A DNA stretch of 64,000 bases from Phycisphaeraceae bacterium (lineage in GTDB: Bacteria; Planctomycetota; Phycisphaerae; Phycisphaerales; UBA1924), in the NCBI GenBank assembly GCA_023898685.1, contig CP060234.1, positions 868,001 to 932,000 of the forward strand. The letters run 5' to 3'. A program made the translations under genes and the position numbers. The notes under the pieces are model-generated. The model searched no databases. It was not told the origin of the DNA and was given only the letters and a program-made list of their open reading frames with translations. Below, in pieces: positions 28,849 to 35,575 of this stretch; position 1 is the first letter of the stretch; every line of letters begins with the position of its first letter.

Positions 28849-29412
28849 CTATCCGCCCCGCCGCAGGTCGAACCGGTCCCGCAGCGTCACCGCCGACCCG
28901 TCGGGCCCGACCGTCTTGAAGTACGCCTCGAGCACCACCCACCCGGGCCCGCCCGCCTCGCCCCGGGCCATCGCCGCACACCACGCGGGCAGCCCCTTGA
29001 GCGCCACCCGGTAGGTCCGCGTCGATGGGTCATAGAGCTTCGCGTTGCGTTCGAGATTGGTCAGGTCGATCGACCACTCCGACGCCTGCGTCTCGCGGTT
29101 CGCGGCGCCCCCCTCGGGCCGCGAGAGGTGCACGCCCAGCGTCCCCGCGCCCTTGACCGTGTCCCCCCACTGATCCTTGAGCTCGAGGAACACGAGGATG
29201 ATCGCCTCACCCCGCTCGCCCACCTCGAAGTGCGTCAGCGGGTACACGCGAATCGACGCCGGCGAGAATGGCGACGCGACCAGCGCCCCGCCGGGCGGAG
29301 TCCGCACGGGTCCCGGCCGTTCGTCCTGCTGCCACGCGCACCCGGGGCACGCGGCCATCCAGGCCGCCAGAGCGACAAATGAAAGAACGGAGTGCGGACC
29401 GCGACGGACCAT
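28849..29412 (-). CDS. Hypothetical lipoprotein downstream of the capsid module
   Basis: This 187-residue protein has an N-terminal lipoprotein-like signal (VLSFVALAAWMAACPGC, Cys25). The mature domain starts SPFSPASIRVYPLTHFEVGE and continues with strand-rich segments (EAIILVFLELKDQWGDTVKG; WVVLEAYFKTVGPDG). No family is recognised. It is last in the minus-strand row that begins with the portal gene and follows the TM/coiled-coil gene by 10 bases. It is convergent with the phosphatase gene, 9 bases away. Whether it belongs functionally to the capsid module is not decidable from sequence. Confidence 0.7.
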   Translation of the reverse strand: MVRRGPHSVLSFVALAAWMAACPGCAWQQDERPGPVRTPPGGALVASPFSPASIRVYPLTHFEVGERGEAIILVFLELKDQWGDTVKGAGTLGVHLSRPEGGAANRETQASEWSIDLTNLERNAKLYDPSTRTYRVALKGLPAWCAAMARGEAGGPGWVVLEAYFKTVGPDGSAVTLRDRFDLRRGG

Positions 29413-29422
29413 CGCGGCCAGT

Positions 29423-29716
29423 CTACACGCCGTCGCCGCGTTCTTCCTGCCCGCTGAACCGGCGAAGCAGGCCCGTCAGCCCGCGCTGCCCCACCTCGAG
29501 CGCCGTCAGCGCCCGCGTGTTCTCCCGCAGCGCCTGCACCAGCACCTCCAGCTCGGTTCGGTCCTGCATCAACCGCTCGTGGCTCTCTTCGAGTTGCCGC
29601 TCGCGCGCCGACGCCGCCCGCCGCTCGACGATCCACATGCACCCGATCAGCCCCGCGACCCCAAACTGCGTCAGCGACGCCACCGCCTGCGCCTCAACCA
29701 CACCGACCCCCTTCAT
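29423..29716 (-). CDS. Small single-TM, coiled-coil protein (holin-like size)
   Basis: This 97-residue protein has an N-terminal membrane segment (QAVASLTQFGVAGLIGCMWI). A long predicted coiled coil follows (ERRAASARERQLEESHERLM...LVQALRENTRALTALEVGQR). Phage cassettes often carry such small TM/coiled-coil proteins, including some holins and spanin-like partners, but no specific family can be named. It sits 22 bases after the small structural gene at 29739-30125 and before the lipoprotein gene. Confidence 0.65.
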   Translation of the reverse strand: MKGVGVVEAQAVASLTQFGVAGLIGCMWIVERRAASARERQLEESHERLMQDRTELEVLVQALRENTRALTALEVGQRGLTGLLRRFSGQEERGDGV

Positions 29717-29738
29717 GTTCCGGCTGCACGCTCGCGGC

Positions 29739-30125
29739 TTACACGTCCTCGAAGTTGCGGAACCTCGCGACGTACCCGATCGACCACACCCGCCCCCGGT
29801 CCACCCGGTCGGCCTCGGCGTACTCGATCAGCCACATGTCATCGAACTCACGCCCGTGCTCGTCCTCCAGAGTCCCCGCCCCGGCGCTCAGCACCGCCAG
29901 GTCCGCAATCGCCTCGCGAAGCGTCAGCAGCGCCGATTCCGACGACGCCACCAGCCGCCCCGTCACCGTCACCTCGGGCTCCAGATCACTCAGCGGCAGC
30001 GTTCCGGTATCCGTCGGACTCCCCGTCACGCTCGACTTCGAGCGGATCGCCAGCCCCGCCGGCCCCACCGCAAACCTGTGCGGCCCCGAGCCAAAGAGAT
30101 CCTCGCCCTTGTACGCGCTCGACAT
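29739..30125 (-). CDS. Putative phage-like structural protein
   Basis: This 128-residue protein has an ATG at 30125 with AAGGAG 7 bases upstream. It has no signal or TM segment and is strand-rich (LFGSGPHRFAVGPAGLAIRS; LEPEVTVTGRLVASSESALL; EFDDMWLIEYAEADRVDRGR). Its size, composition and position after the capsid and connector genes suggest a head-completion or tail-related protein. No family can be assigned by eye. The upstream spacer carries a CGGGC-N5-GCCCG palindrome. Confidence 0.68.
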   Translation of the reverse strand: MSSAYKGEDLFGSGPHRFAVGPAGLAIRSKSSVTGSPTDTGTLPLSDLEPEVTVTGRLVASSESALLTLREAIADLAVLSAGAGTLEDEHGREFDDMWLIEYAEADRVDRGRVWSIGYVARFRNFEDV

Positions 30126-30151
30126 GCTTCAACTCCTTCCCCCCGTCGCGA

Positions 30152-30170
30152 GACGGGCATCGAGCCCGTC
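30152..30170. repeat. REP-like palindrome
   Basis: GACGGGC at 30152-30158 and GCCCGTC at 30164-30170 enclose ATCGA. It lies in the spacer between two small structural genes. Confidence 0.7.
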
Positions 30171-30180
30171 ACTCCCTCTC

Positions 30181-30585
30181 CTACAAGTCGGCCACCGTCA
30201 CCGGATCCTCGTCCCCGTCGTCCGCAACCGCCACCAGCGTCACCGTCCGCTGCGACCCGCCCTTGCCCGAGGCCAGGTACTTCACGCTCATCACCACCGC
30301 GGTCATCGAGACCCGCTTCCGGGCCGCCCCGCTTGCGTTCGACGCCGCCTCGAACCTCAGCGAACCCGAATCCCCGGGTGAGGACGATGCCAGGTCGTCG
30401 CCCGCAAGCTCCTGAACCACGGTCACGTCCACCCGCTGCTCGGGCACATCGGCCATCACTATGTGCGGCCCGTTGTCCCCGAACTCCACGACCGATCGGG
30501 CCGCGACGCGCCCGATCGCCACGCTCACCACACCATCCCAACTCGCCGACCCGAACGACACCGACCTCGGATGCAGGAACAACAT
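30181..30585 (-). CDS. Putative phage-like structural protein
   Basis: This 134-residue protein has an ATG at 30585 with GGAGG immediately upstream. It is strand-rich and soluble (SVSFGSASWDGVVSVAIGRV; QRVDVTVVQELAGDDLASSS; RKRVSMTAVVMSVKYLASGK). The pattern resembles small tail-tube or head-tail joining proteins, but the assignment rests on position in the module. Its neighbours on both sides are separated by repeat-bearing spacers. Confidence 0.66.
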   Translation of the reverse strand: MLFLHPRSVSFGSASWDGVVSVAIGRVAARSVVEFGDNGPHIVMADVPEQRVDVTVVQELAGDDLASSSPGDSGSLRFEAASNASGAARKRVSMTAVVMSVKYLASGKGGSQRTVTLVAVADDGDEDPVTVADL

Positions 30586-30698
30586 GACGCCTCCAATCTC
30601 CTCCCCCGTCTCCGACAGGGGAGGTGTCGCCGCGAAGCGGTGACGGAGGGGGTGCCGCCCGCTCCATCATCTCCTCACGTCTCACCCATCCCCGGTCC

Positions 30699-31343
30699 CT
30701 ATCCCCTCACAAGCCGCCCTAGCCCGGGCCGCCTCGCCACGTCCGCCACGCCGTCGCCGTCCGTGTCCAGCTTCGCGATCACCGCCCCGCGCTCGGCCGA
30801 GAACCGCGTGCGATAGAGCTCCGCCCGCAACGACGCCGGCGCATCCGAACCCTGGCCCGCCGACGCCCCCGCGTAGATCAGGTGCAGCGCCCCGAGCGCC
30901 TCCAGGCGCACCAGGTCCGCCACATTGACCACAGCGCTCTCGTCGAGTTCGTCCTCGGCCGCCTCCCCCGCCGGCTCGAGCCCCAACATCCGCAGCACGC
31001 GTCGGTGCACGTCCGCGATCTGCGGCGCGAACGTGTACACCTCGATCGAAACGTTCGACATCGTCGTCACCCCGATCGCGCCGTCCTCCGCCGACGCCCG
31101 CAACCTGGACACCGTCGCGGCGTCCTCGGCGCTCACCGCGGTGATCTCGTACCCATTGCCCGAGATCAGCACGATCGACCCCGCGCCGACGCCCTGGGTC
31201 GCGAGCCCGTTGTCCTGCGAGTCGAACGTCAGCGACGTCCCGCTCACGTCCCCGGTCCCGCTCACCAGCCGCTGCCCGACCCAGGCCACCTCGCCCAGCA
31301 GCCCGGGCTCGAGAACCAGCAGATCCCGATCCGTCGCGAACAT
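30699..31343 (-). CDS. Putative head-tail connector-region protein
   Basis: This 214-residue protein has an ATG at 31343 with GGGAGG upstream. It follows the major capsid gene, the usual position of head-completion or connector proteins. A beta-rich middle part (GAGSIVLISGNGYEITAVSA) resembles in style the inserted strands of the capsid protein. It is followed by a helical segment (PQIADVHRRVLRMLGLEP; NVADLVRLEALGALHLIYAG) typical of connector proteins. The tail includes DTDGDGVADVARR. The family is not certain. Confidence 0.68.
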   Translation of the reverse strand: MFATDRDLLVLEPGLLGEVAWVGQRLVSGTGDVSGTSLTFDSQDNGLATQGVGAGSIVLISGNGYEITAVSAEDAATVSRLRASAEDGAIGVTTMSNVSIEVYTFAPQIADVHRRVLRMLGLEPAGEAAEDELDESAVVNVADLVRLEALGALHLIYAGASAGQGSDAPASLRAELYRTRFSAERGAVIAKLDTDGDGVADVARRPGLGRLVRG

Positions 31344-31368
31344 GCCCCGCCTCCCGTCTCATTGGTGG

Positions 31369-31387
31369 CACGGGCCGCCGGCCCGTG
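31369..31387. repeat. REP-like palindrome
   Basis: CACGGGC at 31369-31375 and GCCCGTG at 31381-31387 enclose CGCCG. It lies between the capsid gene and the connector-region gene. Confidence 0.7.
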
Positions 31388-31470
31388 TTCATCCGGAAAG
31401 CCGACGCGGGCCCCACGACCCGCGCCGACCGCCGCGCGCCCCCCGACCACGCGACATGGCCCACGCCTCC

Positions 31471-31520
31471 CTCTCCCCGCGTGCGGGGAGAGGGCCGGGG
31501 TGAGGGGCTCCGCCCCTCCT
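31471..31520. repeat. CTCTCCCC/GGGGAGAGGG composite palindrome
   Basis: CTCTCCCCGC pairs with GCGGGGAGAG, followed by GGCCGGGGTGAGGGGCTCC. Near-identical composites occur at 33335-33380 and 37088-37134. It resembles REP-type elements seen in many high-GC bacteria. Confidence 0.75.
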
Positions 31521-31565
31521 TCTCCTACACCATCGCCACCAGCGCCTGAGGCCCAGTGCCCAGCC

Positions 31566-32717
31566 TCACACCGTGAGGCCGCTGAGCACCCCGTGCGCGT
31601 TCTCGTTCTTGAACTCCAGCGTGTACTCCCCGATCACCTGGCCCGACACAGAATCACCGGTCGCCGCCAGCGGCTTGTAGTGGAAGCTCCGCCCCTGCAA
31701 CGGCAGCACGCCGACCCGCGACGAATCCAGGAACAGCACCGTGTCCGCCGGCACCCACCGGCTCAGGATCACCCGCGCCACCCCGAAGTCGCTCTCGTAC
31801 ACGCTCAGCATGTCGCTGTACCGAGTGTCCTCGGGCAGGTAGGCCCGCGACCCCGTGGCGAACGAGTTGATCTTGCGCTTCTGCTTGCCGCCGCACACGA
31901 TCGTGTCGATCGTCCCCGACGACTGCTCCCACACAGCCCGCATCGCCGCGTTCAGCAGCGCCTCGTCCAGCGCCCCCGAGTCGCCCGACGGCAGCCCGCC
32001 CACGCCGGGCTGGAACTGATTGGTGCTGATCGAGTGGATGATCCCGTTCATCGTCCGGCGCACCGTCCCCGAACCCTCCTGTGTCGAACTCGGCGCCACG
32101 CCGTTGATCACGGTGTTCTCGAGGTCGCGCAGCAGCTCGCGCATCCGCTCCTGCTTCTGATAGTCCACCTCGTCGACGATCCCGTGCTGCGCCGCGGCCT
32201 GCATCGAGCCCGAGACGTCGATCGACGCCGTGAAGATCTGCGTGTAGTTCTGCCGACGCACGCGGCTCGTGAACCGAGCCGCCGGCGCCTCGGCCCCTTC
32301 CAAAGCCGCGTTGCCCAGGATCGTCAGCGTCATCCCGTCGGCGAGCGTCGCCTGCGTCGTCCCGCCATACCCACGCGTGACCGTCAGCGTCGATGTGCTG
32401 ATCGAGGTCACCAGCATCACCTCGCCCGACGTCCCCGGTCGGATCAGGTCGCCGACCTGGAACGGCGTGACGTCCGCGACATCGAACGTCGTGTCCCCGC
32501 CCGTCACCGTCGCATCGTCGATCGAATCGGTGTTGGCGATGAGCGCGTCCTCGATCCACTCGTGCACCGTGCTCATCGCGGGCCGCTTCGCGTCGCCCAG
32601 GTGATCCAGCAGCGGCGTCTCGTGCGGGCTCACGATCCCGATGATGTCCGAGACGTCCTCGACCAGTTCCGGCAGACTCGATCCCGCCCCGTACGTCGCC
32701 TTCCCCGTGAATGCCAT
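31566..32717 (-). CDS. Major capsid protein, SU10/DUF5309-like (HK97 fold)
   Basis: This 383-residue protein begins FTGKATYGAGSSLPELVEDV, then SDIIGIVSPHETPLLDHLG and STVHEWIEDAL, characteristic of the SU10-type major capsid (DUF5309) family. A strand-rich insertion (FQVGDLIRPGTSGEVMLVTS) follows. Then come RVRRQNYTQIFTASIDVSGS, QKQERMRELLRDLENTVING and the C-terminal capsid core with SVYESDFGVARVILSRWVPA and ENAHGVLSGLTV. It is intact. ATG 32717 is preceded by AAGGGG. It should form the shell of a virion or virion-like particle. The gene has the high GC of its surroundings. Confidence 0.9.
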   Translation of the reverse strand: MAFTGKATYGAGSSLPELVEDVSDIIGIVSPHETPLLDHLGDAKRPAMSTVHEWIEDALIANTDSIDDATVTGGDTTFDVADVTPFQVGDLIRPGTSGEVMLVTSISTSTLTVTRGYGGTTQATLADGMTLTILGNAALEGAEAPAARFTSRVRRQNYTQIFTASIDVSGSMQAAAQHGIVDEVDYQKQERMRELLRDLENTVINGVAPSSTQEGSGTVRRTMNGIIHSISTNQFQPGVGGLPSGDSGALDEALLNAAMRAVWEQSSGTIDTIVCGGKQKRKINSFATGSRAYLPEDTRYSDMLSVYESDFGVARVILSRWVPADTVLFLDSSRVGVLPLQGRSFHYKPLAATGDSVSGQVIGEYTLEFKNENAHGVLSGLTV

Positions 32718-32739
32718 CAGCTTCCCCTTTCTTCACCAG

Positions 32740-32765
32740 TGCCTGGTGCCCGATGCCTAGTGCCT
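32740..32765. repeat. AGTGCC short-period repeat
   Basis: The units AGTGCCTGGTGCCCGATGCC (period 7-8) lie in the 39-base spacer between the capsid gene and the scaffold-like gene and overlap the latter's stop. They resemble the AGTGCCC array at 37183. Confidence 0.55.
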
Positions 32766-33284
32766 TCTTGCTCTCAAGTACCGCAACAAGTCCCCACGAT
32801 CCCCGCTGTCGCGAGCTTCCGAGGCCAGGTCGTCCAGACCGGGCCCGGCCGAGGCCGACTCGCCCGCCATCGCTTCGCTCGCCACACCCCCGCCGACGCC
32901 GCGGAACAGGAACGACTTGCCGGCGCGCACTTCGCGCACGGCCTTGCCGATGTCCGGCTCCTCCATCGCCGAAACCACCTCCTCCACCAGCGGCGTGGTG
33001 ATCTCCAGATCAATCGCCCCGGCCTCCGTCAGCGCCCGCTCGATCTCAGCCCGACGCACCGCGGCCTCCGCCGAGGATTGCGCCTCACCCAGCGCCCGCT
33101 CGAGCTCGACCACACGGGCCTCCAGCGCCTTGATGCGCTCCGCGTCGCCGGTGTCCGATGGCTTCGCCGATGCCGCCTCCGCCGCACGCTCGGCCGCCAG
33201 CGCCTCCGGATCCACCGGATGCGGCTTGTCCGTTTCGAAGTCCGCCCCCTGCTTGCCGCCTCCCGGCGGTCCACCCAGTCCCAT
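32757..33284 (-). CDS. Coiled-coil scaffold-like protein of the capsid module
   Basis: This 175-residue acidic protein has an ATG at 33284 with AAGGAGG upstream. A Gly/Pro start leads to a long coiled coil (ERIKALEARVVELERALGEA). A helical C-terminal half follows (IDLEITTPLVEEVVSAMEEP). Size, coiled coil and position between portal and major capsid genes match phage scaffolding proteins, which guide shell assembly. No prohead protease motif is seen. The identity as scaffold is inferred from position and architecture. Confidence 0.72.
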   Translation of the reverse strand: MGLGGPPGGGKQGADFETDKPHPVDPEALAAERAAEAASAKPSDTGDAERIKALEARVVELERALGEAQSSAEAAVRRAEIERALTEAGAIDLEITTPLVEEVVSAMEEPDIGKAVREVRAGKSFLFRGVGGGVASEAMAGESASAGPGLDDLASEARDSGDRGDLLRYLRARRH

Positions 33285-33307
33285 GCCGTCCTCCTTCCAC
33301 TTGTGAC

Positions 33308-33324
33308 ACGGGCATCTCGCCCGT
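33308..33324. repeat. REP-like palindrome
   Basis: ACGGGC at 33308-33313 and GCCCGT at 33319-33324 enclose ATCTC, in the spacer between portal and scaffold-like genes. Confidence 0.7.
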
Positions 33325-33334
33325 CCTTCCGCCC

Positions 33335-33380
33335 CCTCTCCCGCAGAGCGGGGAGAGGGCCGGGGAGAGGGGCTCCCCCT
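33335..33380. repeat. CTCTCCC/GGGGAGAGGG composite palindrome
   Basis: CCTCTCCCGC...GCGGGGAGAGGGCCGGGGAGAGGGGCTCC is the second copy of the composite element also found at 31471 and 37088. It lies in the portal-scaffold spacer. Confidence 0.75.
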
Positions 33381-33403
33381 CTACCCCTACTTCGCCTCGT
33401 GGG

Positions 33404-33420
33404 ACGGGCTTCCGGCCCGT
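33404..33420. repeat. REP-like palindrome
   Basis: ACGGGC at 33404-33409 and GCCCGT at 33415-33420 enclose TTCCG. It lies just downstream of the portal gene's stop (33438). Confidence 0.7.
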
Positions 33421-33437
33421 CTCTTCACCTTCTCCAC

Positions 33438-34991
33438 CTAGCTCACGCCCGCATCGCTCGGCCCATACCCCAACTCCGCGAGCACCCGGCTCTCGTCCAC
33501 GCCCAGCTCCACCTTCTGCCTCGCCGCCACCAGCGCCGAGGTCGGGTCGATCGGCTGCGGATCGGGCCACACCAGCCGCACGCCGCGATCCGCCGGGTGC
33601 GTGCGCAGCACGCCCGCCGCGTCCAGCGCCGTCAGCACCATCCGGCACACCCGCTCGATCCCCGCGCCGTAGGTCACACGCTTCCGCGCCGTCTTCGCGA
33701 GCAGGCTCATCAGCGTGATCCGCAGCGCGTTCGCGCTCGACAGGTTCCCGATCTTCGCGCGGACCACGCCCCCCGCCAGCGGCGGCACGCCGCTCACCTT
33801 GTCCATCGCCTCGCGGATCTGCTCGATGTGCTCGCTCTCGCTCGGGCTCGAAGTGTCGCCGCCGAACGCTTCAATAGACGCGTCCGGGTCGTCGGTCACC
33901 CACACCCGTCCAGGCCCCACCGGCGCCGTCTCGAACCCGTCCAGCCGCTTGGCGAGGTACATCTTGAAGCTCGACATCGTCACCCGGCTCGCCCGATCGC
34001 TCAGCCGCGTGTTCAGCTCGTCCTGCAAGCCGATCAGCGGTTCGACCTCGCCCAGCCCCTCATAGCGGAACGGCTGGCTCAGGTTCTGGATGTGCACCAC
34101 CGGCACCACGCCCGGAAGCAGCACGCTCGACTCCCGCCGCACCAGCTCGTTGTCGTGATAGACAACCCGCACCCCGGACCCGATCACCTCCGTCACCGTC
34201 CCCCGCCGACGCGTCGCGTTATCCTTCTTCTCTCCCCGCCCTCGTGGGAGGGGCTTCCAGCCCGTCACTCCTCCCGCTCCGCCCCTCCTCCCGAACAACC
34301 GCGCCATCCGCGCACCACCCGACGCCTCCTCCACCTCGTTCAACCCCCGCTCAAGGTGGATCACGTACGCGTCCAGCCGCCGGTAGTCATCGGCGCTGAC
34401 GACCGGGATCCCGCGCCGAGGCTCCACCGGCTCGATCCGCACCAGACCGGCGAGCGCATCCCGCGCCCCGCTCTCGAGCGCCGCGATCACCGAGCCCCGC
34501 TGGATCAGCGCCCCCTCGTCGATCCGCACGAGCAAGTCGACGTAGCCGAACACGTGACCCAGCAGCGCCGTGTCCTGCAAGAGCCCGATCCCGCCCGAAG
34601 CCTCCCACACCGCGTCGAGCACAACCTCGATCGCCCGCCGCACCCCCGCGTCCGACGCCGTGCTGAGAATCTGCACGGGCTTGCCGAACATGAAGTCGAC
34701 CATCGTCTGCACGCGCCAGGCGATGTCATTCTCGATCACGATCTCCTTGGCCTCGTCCCCCTCCAGCGGGTCGGCCCGGAACCGCTCGGGCAGGCCTTGG
34801 GCCTGACCCGTCCGCCACCGACGCGGACCCCCGGACCCGCCCGACGCCCCGACCGGCTCGCCGGGATCGCGGAAATACGTCCAAAGTCGATCCAGGCGGG
34901 GCAGCGCCCCGCGCCGGTGCTCGTCGATGACGAGTCTCAGGAATGCCTCGTCGAGGCCGACGTCCTCAATCCCTTCGAGCCGGTCGGGCAT
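33438..34991 (-). CDS. Phage portal protein (SPP1 gp6-like)
   Basis: This 517-residue protein has an ATG at 34991 supported by GGAGGGG immediately upstream. Portal features are FRADPLEGDEAKEIVIENDI, AWRVQTMVDFMFGKPVQILS, a central VVYHDNELVRRESSVLLPGV / VPVVHIQNLSQPFRYEGLGE segment, LIGLQDELNTRLSDRASRVT and GVPPLAGGVVRAKIGNLSSA. These match dodecameric portals that form the DNA channel of tailed-phage heads. An in-frame low-complexity insert (VTGWKPLPRGRGEKKDN, residues about 238-255) is encoded by host-type REP sequence. No terminase gene precedes it. Confidence 0.9.
   Translation of the reverse strand: MPDRLEGIEDVGLDEAFLRLVIDEHRRGALPRLDRLWTYFRDPGEPVGASGGSGGPRRWRTGQAQGLPERFRADPLEGDEAKEIVIENDIAWRVQTMVDFMFGKPVQILSTASDAGVRRAIEVVLDAVWEASGGIGLLQDTALLGHVFGYVDLLVRIDEGALIQRGSVIAALESGARDALAGLVRIEPVEPRRGIPVVSADDYRRLDAYVIHLERGLNEVEEASGGARMARLFGRRGGAGGVTGWKPLPRGRGEKKDNATRRRGTVTEVIGSGVRVVYHDNELVRRESSVLLPGVVPVVHIQNLSQPFRYEGLGEVEPLIGLQDELNTRLSDRASRVTMSSFKMYLAKRLDGFETAPVGPGRVWVTDDPDASIEAFGGDTSSPSESEHIEQIREAMDKVSGVPPLAGGVVRAKIGNLSSANALRITLMSLLAKTARKRVTYGAGIERVCRMVLTALDAAGVLRTHPADRGVRLVWPDPQPIDPTSALVAARQKVELGVDESRVLAELGYGPSDAGVS
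34231..34280. repeat. REP-derived sequence inside the portal gene
   Basis: TCTCCCCGCCCTCGTGGGAG followed by GGGCTTCCAGCCCGTCACTC matches the intergenic elements at 33397-33424 and 30150-30175. It lies in frame inside the portal coding region and encodes the low-complexity stretch GGVTGWKPLPRGRGEKK. Confidence 0.7.
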
Positions 34992-35142
34992 CGGGGCCCC
35001 TCCTTCCAACCCGGCCCGTGCTTCGTCCCCACGGGCCGTCACCCAGGGCCCGGCGGGCCGCCCACGCGCGCACCGACACCGCGATCGGCGCAGCCCGCGC
35101 CGCCGCCCGATCACCGCAAACCCACGGCTATCCCGCGATTAC

Positions 35143-35173
35143 AAAAAGCAAAAAGCCCGCGCCGAACGCGGGC
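35143..35173 (-). terminator. Rho-independent terminator
   Basis: On the minus strand, stem GCCCGCG/CGCGGGC (7 bp, loop TTCGG) is followed by TTTTTGCTTTTT. It lies between the small gene ending at 35230 and the portal gene, so the capsid module has its own transcription start. Confidence 0.75.
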
Positions 35174-35229
35174 CCAACCTGCTCACGAGATGCGCACAGG
35201 ACGCGCCACCCCGGTCGATCACCAGCGGC

Positions 35230-35505
35230 TCAACCCGCCGCGGGCGATTGCGCTGCCTCGACCGCCTCGACGTGGGTGTACTGGTCGAGGTTGCAGATCA
35301 CCCGCTCGCCGTCGTCCTTGACCAGCTCGACCCGGTCGAGCCAGAGCTTGTGGTCCTTGCTGTGCGCAAACCACGACCCCGTCTTCGACTGCCCATACGA
35401 CGCGACGACGCCCTCCACCTTGGTCGTCATCGTCCCCGACAGCCGCGGGATCTGCTGCACCACCCGGACGCGCCGGCCGATCTCGAACTCGAATGCTCGT
35501 TCCAT
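35230..35505 (-). CDS. Small hypothetical protein with KOW-like strand pattern
   Basis: This 91-residue protein starts at the ATG at 35505. It is strand-rich (FEFEIGRRVRVVQQIPRLSG; TTKVEGVVASYGQSKTGSWF; KLWLDRVELVKDDGERVICN), suggesting a small barrel such as an SH3/KOW-like fold, but no family is assigned. A terminator follows it, separating it from the portal gene. It lies between the phosphohexomutase gene and the capsid module and need not belong to either. Confidence 0.7.
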   Translation of the reverse strand: MERAFEFEIGRRVRVVQQIPRLSGTMTTKVEGVVASYGQSKTGSWFAHSKDHKLWLDRVELVKDDGERVICNLDQYTHVEAVEAAQSPAAG

Positions 35506-35535
35506 AGCCGCCAAGTCTACGCCCCGTCCTCCCCC

Positions 35536-35575
35536 TCCGTGCCCCAGTGCCTTCGTGCCTCAGTGCCTTCCCCTA
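35536..35575. repeat. CCGTGCCTTCGTGCC short-period repeat
   Basis: CTCCGTGCCCCAGTGCCTTC then GTGCCTCAGTGCCTTCCCC abuts and includes the stop codon of the phosphohexomutase gene. A second copy of the same array lies inside that gene at 36177-36211. Confidence 0.65.

Noticed and set aside
30882..35321. A 1479-codon plus-strand frame across the capsid module
   Set aside because: It is antisense to portal, scaffold-like, capsid and connector genes that all have ribosome sites and family motifs. Its translation is His/Arg/Pro-rich nonsense.
28849..35514. Complete prophage
   Set aside because: No integrase, attachment repeats, terminase, tail, replication or repressor genes are visible around the head genes, so only a head module can be supported.
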